Below, in pieces: positions 33,715-38,323 of a stretch of DNA of 38,323 nucleotides (the first letter of the stretch is position 1; each line of letters opens with the position of its first letter). Source of the DNA: CAZSWS01 sp964610765 (GTDB lineage Bacteria > Bacteroidota > Bacteroidia > Bacteroidales > Tannerellaceae); the NCBI GenBank assembly GCA_964610765.1, contig CAZSWS010000018.1, forward strand, positions 1-38,323. The letters are read 5' to 3'. Below the pieces are notes generated by a model. The model saw nothing but the letters and a program-made list of their open reading frames with translations, did no database searches and was not told the DNA's origin. The translations under genes were made by a program, and so were the position numbers.

Positions 33715-34134
33715 ATGGATATAGCGTCCTTTTTTCTTGGTGATGTGTTTGCAGTTAAAGCCGGAGTTGAGCTTGTCGAGTCCGGCAGTGGCTATGCAAA
33801 GGCACGTATGCTGATTACACCCAATCATTTGAATGGAGGAAGAGTGTGTCAAGGTGGGGCGCTATTTACTTTGGCTGATTTCGCTTTTGCTGTGGCTGTC
33901 AATAGTCATGCTAAACTCACCTTGTCCGTTTCTGCTACTGTTCATTTCTTTCGTTCAGAATCGTCCGGATATATCTATGCGGAAGCTCGCGAAACATACG
34001 ATCATCGTCGCTTGGCCGGCTGCGAGGTGCGGTTGACAAATGAAGCCGGAGATTTAGTCGCTACGTTTACTTCAGTGGGTTATCGGAAAGATGTCGATTT
34101 GCCTTTCCCTCCGGCGGCTAATAACAGTAAGTGA
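33715..34134 (+). CDS. Hotdog-fold thioesterase (PaaI family)
   Basis: 139 residues from the ATG at 33715; an upstream start lies inside cysS. The single hotdog domain shows NHLNGGRVCQGGALFTLADFAFAVAVN (active-site loop and helix, split here as residues about 38-64) and ATVHFFRSESSGYIYAEARE. PaaI-type enzymes hydrolyse acyl-CoA thioesters, often phenylacetyl- or hydroxybenzoyl-CoA; in Bacteroides the substrate is not known. It sits behind cysS as a two-gene unit and ends 15 nt from the convergent DUF3108 gene. Confidence 0.85.
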   Translation: MDIASFFLGDVFAVKAGVELVESGSGYAKARMLITPNHLNGGRVCQGGALFTLADFAFAVAVNSHAKLTLSVSATVHFFRSESSGYIYAEARETYDHRRLAGCEVRLTNEAGDLVATFTSVGYRKDVDLPFPPAANNSK

Positions 34135-34149
34135 GCCACCTCTGTTCCA

Positions 34150-35025
34150 TCATCTCTTTTTTTTTAAGTCAATGATGCTTGTGAGAGGGTGTAGCAATCC
34201 TTTCGATGAATGATAGCTAACCTCGGCGGCCCCAATGGAAAGTTTTGTCTTTATCTTCAGGGGGATATGATTACGGTCGTCACTAATCCACACTTCCGTG
34301 CTGTTTGATTCAATGGCATCATCATCTACATCAATACTAAAATAGTGCGTATTGTATTTTATGGTTTCGCTAATGTTCAGGATGCGTTGTCCTTTATAGC
34401 GAATAATGGTCTTAACCATACTTCTGCCCGATACGACTGAGGCTGCAAAAGAATCGTTCAGTTGTAGTTTGTCCCAATCCAGGTTGCGAATAAAAAAGAC
34501 GCTTGAAAGCATATCCAGCACACATCCTTCGGCTACATAAGTTGTGTCTACTTTTGTACGCTCCAGGTTGTATCGATGCATTCGGGCATATGTTTTATTG
34601 TCCCGATAGCTGAAAGTTGTCTCGTCTATATTGTATCTGTCTTTTTCGTTCGTGTACTTCGCTGCTTTCAGTAATATATGGTCTGCCGAATAAATATTAG
34701 TCAGCGTATCCCGTGTTTTATATACTTTTTCAGCAACTCCGGCTGTTTTAAAAATCATTTTAAACAAATAGGCATCTTTATATTCGTGCCTTGTCTTTTC
34801 GTAAGAAATCTGCACATTTCCGGCTTTAGGGTTTAGTAACCCCCACTTAAAGTGAATGTTGTAATTTATTTTTTCTCCCGGGTTGATTGTGACCGGACCC
34901 ATTAAACACTGTGCAGAGGTTATTCCTCCGTATATGGAGAAAAGCAATGTAAGCAGAAGTAGTCGCTTAAAACCTGAGGTTGCTACCAAACGGGTTACTT
35001 GATGATGACGTATTTCTTCCTTCAT
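34150..35025 (-). CDS. DUF3108 domain-containing exported protein
   Basis: 291 residues with a signal peptide whose hydrophobic core is LLLLTLLFSIYGGITSA (about 22-38), preceded by a rather long, basic N-terminus. The DUF3108 domain covers most of the rest: PGEKINYNIHFKWGLLNPKAG, YLFKMIFKTAGVAEKVYKTRD and WISDDRNHIPLKIKTKLSIG. The predicted fold is a beta-barrel-like periplasmic protein; function unknown. The first 59 nt overlap the end of the upstream lipoprotein gene in another frame, so translation is probably coupled. No better internal ATG exists before the signal peptide. Confidence 0.82.
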   Translation of the reverse strand: MKEEIRHHQVTRLVATSGFKRLLLLTLLFSIYGGITSAQCLMGPVTINPGEKINYNIHFKWGLLNPKAGNVQISYEKTRHEYKDAYLFKMIFKTAGVAEKVYKTRDTLTNIYSADHILLKAAKYTNEKDRYNIDETTFSYRDNKTYARMHRYNLERTKVDTTYVAEGCVLDMLSSVFFIRNLDWDKLQLNDSFAASVVSGRSMVKTIIRYKGQRILNISETIKYNTHYFSIDVDDDAIESNSTEVWISDDRNHIPLKIKTKLSIGAAEVSYHSSKGLLHPLTSIIDLKKKR

Positions 35026-36874
35026 TTTTATAATCTCTTTTTTGTTTAGTAATTTCTTTAGGTTTGTTTCTGGTAATGTCCAAAGGTTTTTGTCTGAACA
35101 AAGGAAGCTCGCGAATATTCCATCTTTCTTCAGACTCCCAGTTCATCGTAACCTCAAATGCTACCGGACAGTAAAATACCTCTTCCGGTTGTATGCCGGA
35201 TATATATATACCGGTATCCCATTTACCATTTTCATTCCTATCTATAATAATACGTGCGTAATACTTGTCAGGATTCAGATTGTTAAATAAAGCACCGCCG
35301 TCTTTTACATCTGCCCTTCGTATGGGTACTCCGCTTTTATTTAACAATTCGACGTAGGCTTTTGTTTCACAGCCTATTGTTTCAATAAATAAGAAGCCGT
35401 ATTGATCACGGTTTTTAATTTTGATGTTTTCTTGAACAGCATTATTCCAATGACCATAGACACTGTATATGGCTGCTGAGTCGATGCTGAGTCTATATTC
35501 CTCACCATATCTTAGGGGTTTGTGCAGGTAATACATCATCGGGTTGAGTGTATCGGCCATGAGTGTAAACTCAACAGGATTCCACAGAGTATCTGCTTTT
35601 TGCTCCAACGTAAATAGCTCTTTTGTGATGTTGAAGGAAGGTTCTTGCAGGGTGACTTTTATGGTGTCATATACGTCCATAGAGGAAGATGCGTTGCTGT
35701 TAATCCCGAGGAAATTGATTGGGTCAGGTTCGTTCTTCTTCTTCTTTTTAGCCTCCGGAGGTTTTCTGTAGACAGCATTAATCGTATCTGTCCGAGGATA
35801 AAACATGTTGAGTGAGTCCGTAGCTTGATAGTCTACTGTAAACTGTAAAGTATCTTGTTGCCAAATCAATGAGTCGGTTATCCAAAAAACGAAGGTGCTG
35901 TCTTTAGCCGGTCGTTCAACTACATACCAAATGCTATCCATCGGTTCAAAATTAAGCGGTATAGGCTCTGGAAGTTCTTCAAGAGGCGCATTGAAACTCA
36001 GCTGGAAACTATGTTGGTTTTCACGTATTGGGCGTAGCATATATTGGCGCGTAAAACTTTCTTTAAACAAACGTAAAGTTAGATCGTCCGGCATAAAGCG
36101 AGTGTAGGGTACGGTTAGAATCGTGTCAATCGTAAGTGTATCTTTCCATACCGTATCTTGTCGGGTGGTGAACTCGAAAGTAGGAGTAATGATAGAATCA
36201 TTAAAAGCAATAGCCTCACCCGGTTGGTCGAATCTGTAATCTCGGTTCAGGTCGTTGATTGCAAAAAGGCGATAAGAACCCTCCTTGATATTTCGGATGA
36301 TGAATTTTCCACGTTCGTTAGTTCTGGAGGTGCGCAGGAAAGGCAGTGTCTGAAAAGCTGAATCAGCCAGATTTTCATGCAGACCTACTGTGATTCCCTT
36401 TAGCGGTTCTAGCGAAAGCGCATCCAGTACATAGCCGGAAACTTCAAGAGAGTCAATTACTTCGCCGGTAGAAAACGCAAAAGAGAAGTTCTCAAAAGCA
36501 TTCTTTTCATTGTTGTCAGCAATCGAGCTTCCAAAGTCAATGGTATACGTCATGTCCGGTTTGAGTGTGTCAAGCAGTTCTACCACCACCTTTCGCCCTT
36601 GCGATCGAACAATAGGTAACTCTTTTTGAGGAGGTGTGATAATCACATTTTCAGTAGGATTGTCTAGTTGGATTAACTCGTCGAAGAATATTTCAACTTT
36701 TTTCCCATGATATTGAGTCTGGTTTGGAGGTGGTGTGCTACCGATAAAACGAGGCGGTTCTTCATCATAAGGACCTCCGTTTGGGTTGCCAATATTAGCG
36801 CACGAGATGATAATCGTGAGCATAAATAGTACGCCCAATCCATTCAGTAGTATTTTTCTTACGCCACTCTTCAT
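34967..36874 (-). CDS. Lipoprotein with Ig-like (Big_5) domain
   Basis: 635 residues; signal peptide with lipobox IISC (Cys25) followed by ANIGNPNGGPYDEEPPRF. An N-terminal Big_5-type domain (about 40-140: PPRFIGSTPPPNQTQ, VEIFFDELIQLDNP, YTIDFGSSIADNNE) is followed by a carboxypeptidase-regulatory-like domain (LEVSGYVLDALSLEPLKGITVGL, about 145-225) and further beta-rich segments. The last 60 residues are polar and end in Ser-rich SSSSNPFGSNLRF. Common in Bacteroidota next to DUF3108, with no known function; a cell-surface or periplasmic structural role is a guess. Confidence 0.83.
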   Translation of the reverse strand: MKSGVRKILLNGLGVLFMLTIIISCANIGNPNGGPYDEEPPRFIGSTPPPNQTQYHGKKVEIFFDELIQLDNPTENVIITPPQKELPIVRSQGRKVVVELLDTLKPDMTYTIDFGSSIADNNEKNAFENFSFAFSTGEVIDSLEVSGYVLDALSLEPLKGITVGLHENLADSAFQTLPFLRTSRTNERGKFIIRNIKEGSYRLFAINDLNRDYRFDQPGEAIAFNDSIITPTFEFTTRQDTVWKDTLTIDTILTVPYTRFMPDDLTLRLFKESFTRQYMLRPIRENQHSFQLSFNAPLEELPEPIPLNFEPMDSIWYVVERPAKDSTFVFWITDSLIWQQDTLQFTVDYQATDSLNMFYPRTDTINAVYRKPPEAKKKKKNEPDPINFLGINSNASSSMDVYDTIKVTLQEPSFNITKELFTLEQKADTLWNPVEFTLMADTLNPMMYYLHKPLRYGEEYRLSIDSAAIYSVYGHWNNAVQENIKIKNRDQYGFLFIETIGCETKAYVELLNKSGVPIRRADVKDGGALFNNLNPDKYYARIIIDRNENGKWDTGIYISGIQPEEVFYCPVAFEVTMNWESEERWNIRELPLFRQKPLDITRNKPKEITKQKRDYKNEGRNTSSSSNPFGSNLRF

Positions 36875-36898
36875 ATTCTATTCTAAATTACTAGAGGA

Positions 36899-36906
36899 CA
36901 AATGTA
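36899..36906 (-). promoter_or_regulatory. Possible -7 element of the Big_5/DUF3108 operon
   Basis: TACATTTG on the minus strand, 24 nt before the ATG, matches TAnnTTTG; -33 box unclear. Confidence 0.45.
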
Positions 36907-36978
36907 TGAAAAAGCAATGAAAGAAAGAGCATGCGTGTATGGATTGGGTGGTAGGATTAGGTAAAAATAAATAAATGC

Positions 36979-37010
36979 TGTGAAGTTGTTTTAAGGAAGC
37001 GTTATCTTTG
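36979..37010 (+). promoter_or_regulatory. Promoter of cutC
   Basis: TGTG (36979-36982, one mismatch to TTTG), 20 nt, TATCTTTG (37003-37010, full match). It leaves a short leader of about 14 nt before the ATG at 37031. Confidence 0.6.
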
Positions 37011-37030
37011 CGTCAGAAATAACAATAAAC

Positions 37031-37777
37031 ATGAGTAAACGAATAATTGAAATATGCGCTAACTCAGCCATGAGCTGTTTAGAAGCAGAAAAAGGAGGAG
37101 CAGCGCGAGTTGAACTCTGTGCCGGAATACCTGAAGGGGGAACAACACCAAGCTATGGTGAAGTACGGACAGCGATAGAAATCACAGACCTTATTGATAT
37201 AAATATCATCATTCGTCCACGCGGAGGTGATTTTTTGTATACTCCCGAAGAAGTTCAATCCATGCTGTACGACATCGAAATGGCTAAAGAATTAGGAGTG
37301 CACGGGGTAGTCTTTGGCTGTCTGAAGCCTGATGGAGAGATTGATATGACTTTGTTGAAACGACTGATGAAAGCAGCAAAACCGTTGTCTGTTACTTTTC
37401 ATCGTGCTTTCGATGTGTGTCGTGATCCTTTTAAAGCATTGGAACAACTGATTGAAGCAGGCTGCGACCGTATTCTGACCTCCGGACAGCAACCCGATGC
37501 CGTTGCTGGTATTCCTTTGCTTGCCGAACTGGTGAAACGAGCAGATGGGCGTATCATTATCATGCCCGGATCAGGTGTGCGTGAGTATAATATAGCACAA
37601 ATCGAGCAGGAAACCGGAGCGAAAGAGTTTCATTCGTCTGCACGTTCAGTGATTGAAAGTGGAATGGAATTTCGACTATCACGAGTGCCTATGGGGAGTA
37701 CAACGGTGACTTCTGAATTTGAAACTACTCAAACCGACTCGCAAAAAGTAGCCTCCTTGGTCAATAGGTATTCATAG
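37031..37777 (+). CDS. cutC: CutC family protein (copper homeostasis)
   Basis: 248-residue TIM-barrel protein of the CutC family, cytosolic. Characteristic stretches are IEICANSAMSCLEAEKGGAARVELC (split here as residues about 6-30), the loop EGGTTPSYG, IIIRPRGGDFLYT, VTFHRAFDVCRDP and ILTSGQQPDA, then IIIMPGSGVRE. CutC was named for copper tolerance in E. coli, but later work casts doubt on a direct copper role, so the name here marks the family only. Single gene with its own promoter and a terminator about 170 nt downstream. Confidence 0.93.
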   Translation: MSKRIIEICANSAMSCLEAEKGGAARVELCAGIPEGGTTPSYGEVRTAIEITDLIDINIIIRPRGGDFLYTPEEVQSMLYDIEMAKELGVHGVVFGCLKPDGEIDMTLLKRLMKAAKPLSVTFHRAFDVCRDPFKALEQLIEAGCDRILTSGQQPDAVAGIPLLAELVKRADGRIIIMPGSGVREYNIAQIEQETGAKEFHSSARSVIESGMEFRLSRVPMGSTTVTSEFETTQTDSQKVASLVNRYS

Positions 37778-37830
37778 CATACCCTTTTTGTAAATTCAAC
37801 GTATACAAATAAATAAAACGCTTAATACAT

Positions 37831-37926
37831 TTAATCTTTTAACCCTTGTTGAAAGCTCTTTTGACGGTTGTAAGAAGAGCTTTTGACAAGGGTTAAAAGC
37901 GCTCTTAACGGCTGTCAAAAGCTTAG
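37831..37926 (+). repeat. 96-bp palindromic element, copy 3
   Basis: Four 22-bp units (37837-37858, 37859-37880, 37881-37902, 37903-37924) between TTAATC and CTTAG ends. ATTTAAT at 37829-37835 sits at the same offset as in copy 1. The first unit (37837-37858) pairs with 37877-37898 over 22 bp, with 20 Watson-Crick pairs and two G-U pairs. It lies after the cutC stop and before its terminator, so it would be in the cutC transcript. Confidence 0.85.
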
Positions 37927-37946
37927 AAGTCTATTGTCTTTTTCAT

Positions 37947-37968
37947 AAAGCCCCCTAGGCTTTTTCTT
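37947..37968 (+). terminator. Terminator after cutC and the copy-3 element
   Basis: AAAGCC (37947-37952), loop CCCTA, GGCTTT (37958-37963), then further T residues. Stem of 6 bp. Confidence 0.65.
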
Positions 37969-38022
37969 TAAACCCTCTATATCTGGTGTTTAATGGGTAG
38001 GGGTAATGCCTTTCTTCTAGAT

Positions 38023-38128
38023 GGGTTTACACGACTGGTTGTACTCATACTGTTCATCTTGTCCTTTTCATCATTGTGATACTGTCCAGGTTTACACTTT
38101 TCATTCATAACTTCTGTGTGGGTTTACA
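38023..38128. repeat. Three spaced copies of GGTTTACA
   Basis: GGGTTTACAC at 38023-38032, GGTTTACAC at 38089-38097, and GGGTTTACA at 38120-38128, all in the same orientation, starts 66 and 32 nt apart. Possibly a binding site array of an unseen downstream gene, or chance in AT-rich sequence. Confidence 0.35.
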
Positions 38129-38323
38129 TTTCCGGAAGAACTTTAGCATGTGTGAATTTTACGTTCTGCCTTACCGGCTAGGTATGCCTGCCTTTTGCTT
38201 GTAGAAGTTTATGTCTACATATTGTAAAACTATGGCTTGAGTACGTGTTTTGTAACTATGTTATCAAGCATATAATCAATGCTTTTATTTTACGTAAAAA
38301 ATACACATCTTTGTTAAGAAAGC

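Larger units (their letters stand above)
37778..38323. other. Intergenic region after cutC, 546 bp to window end
   Basis: No open reading frame is seen. It holds the third 96-bp element (37831-37926), the cutC terminator (37947-37968) and three copies of GGTTTACA (38024-38031, 38089-38096, 38121-38128). Near the right edge CATCTTTG lies a few bases from the end, one mismatch from TAnnTTTG, so a gene may start just beyond the window. Confidence 0.65.

Noticed and set aside
37778..38323. tRNA or other structured RNA gene after cutC
   Set aside because: No cloverleaf or known riboswitch pattern; the pairing seen is explained by the 96-bp element and the terminator.

Overview
The window comes from a member of the Bacteroidota, most likely Bacteroidales. 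The evidence is a SusC/SusD pair, lipoproteins with an SxC-type lipobox, a protease with a C-terminal sorting domain of the type IX secretion kind, a compact menFDBCE menaquinone operon, a dapB-lepB-lepB-wbqC block, and promoters of the Bacteroides form (TTTG, 19-21 bp, TAnnTTTG). Base composition and codon use look even throughout. I see no prophage, transposase, CRISPR array, tRNA or rRNA, and I cannot name the species.

Layout. 1-5965: the promoter-proximal end of a polysaccharide utilisation locus on the minus strand (susC, susD, a cut-off lipoprotein), read from a strong promoter with a leader of about 300 nt. 6703-11673: a secreted deacetylase-like protein, a fused flavin/iron-sulfur D-lactate or 2-hydroxyacid dehydrogenase, a BadF-type kinase and a small TPR protein. 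11790-17615: the menaquinone operon menF-menD-menB-menC-menE, tightly packed with overlaps, from one well-formed promoter. 17665-22693: GH16 lipoprotein, tsaB, ferredoxin-nitroreductase, yjdM-like zinc ribbon protein and a DUF2851 protein. 22862-27450: dapB, two signal peptidase I paralogues, a WbqC-like protein, and nadA running convergently. 27589-31756: a secreted trypsin-like protease and an M23/LysM cell-wall peptidase. 32232-37777: cysS with a hotdog thioesterase, a lipoprotein/DUF3108 pair on the minus strand, and cutC.

Most of the window is core metabolism and envelope biology. The most unusual signal is non-coding. Three intergenic regions carry the same kind of 96-bp element (6236-6331, 20694-20789, 37831-37926). 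Each is exactly four tandem 22-bp units. Every unit is itself an imperfect palindrome around an invariant AC-N4-GT core with a variable central tetranucleotide, and the ends are related inverted sequences. The three copies differ a lot in sequence but keep length, phase and pairing potential, which suggests selection on structure or on protein binding, or an old mobile palindromic element. I do not recognise it as a named family.

Other points of interest are a second LepB whose catalytic lysine position is serine, a BadF-type kinase without the usual acidic residue in its first phosphate motif, a deacetylase-like protein without the TFDD motif, a textbook Shine-Dalgarno sequence before nadA, and an 8-base homopolymer inside the GH16 gene.
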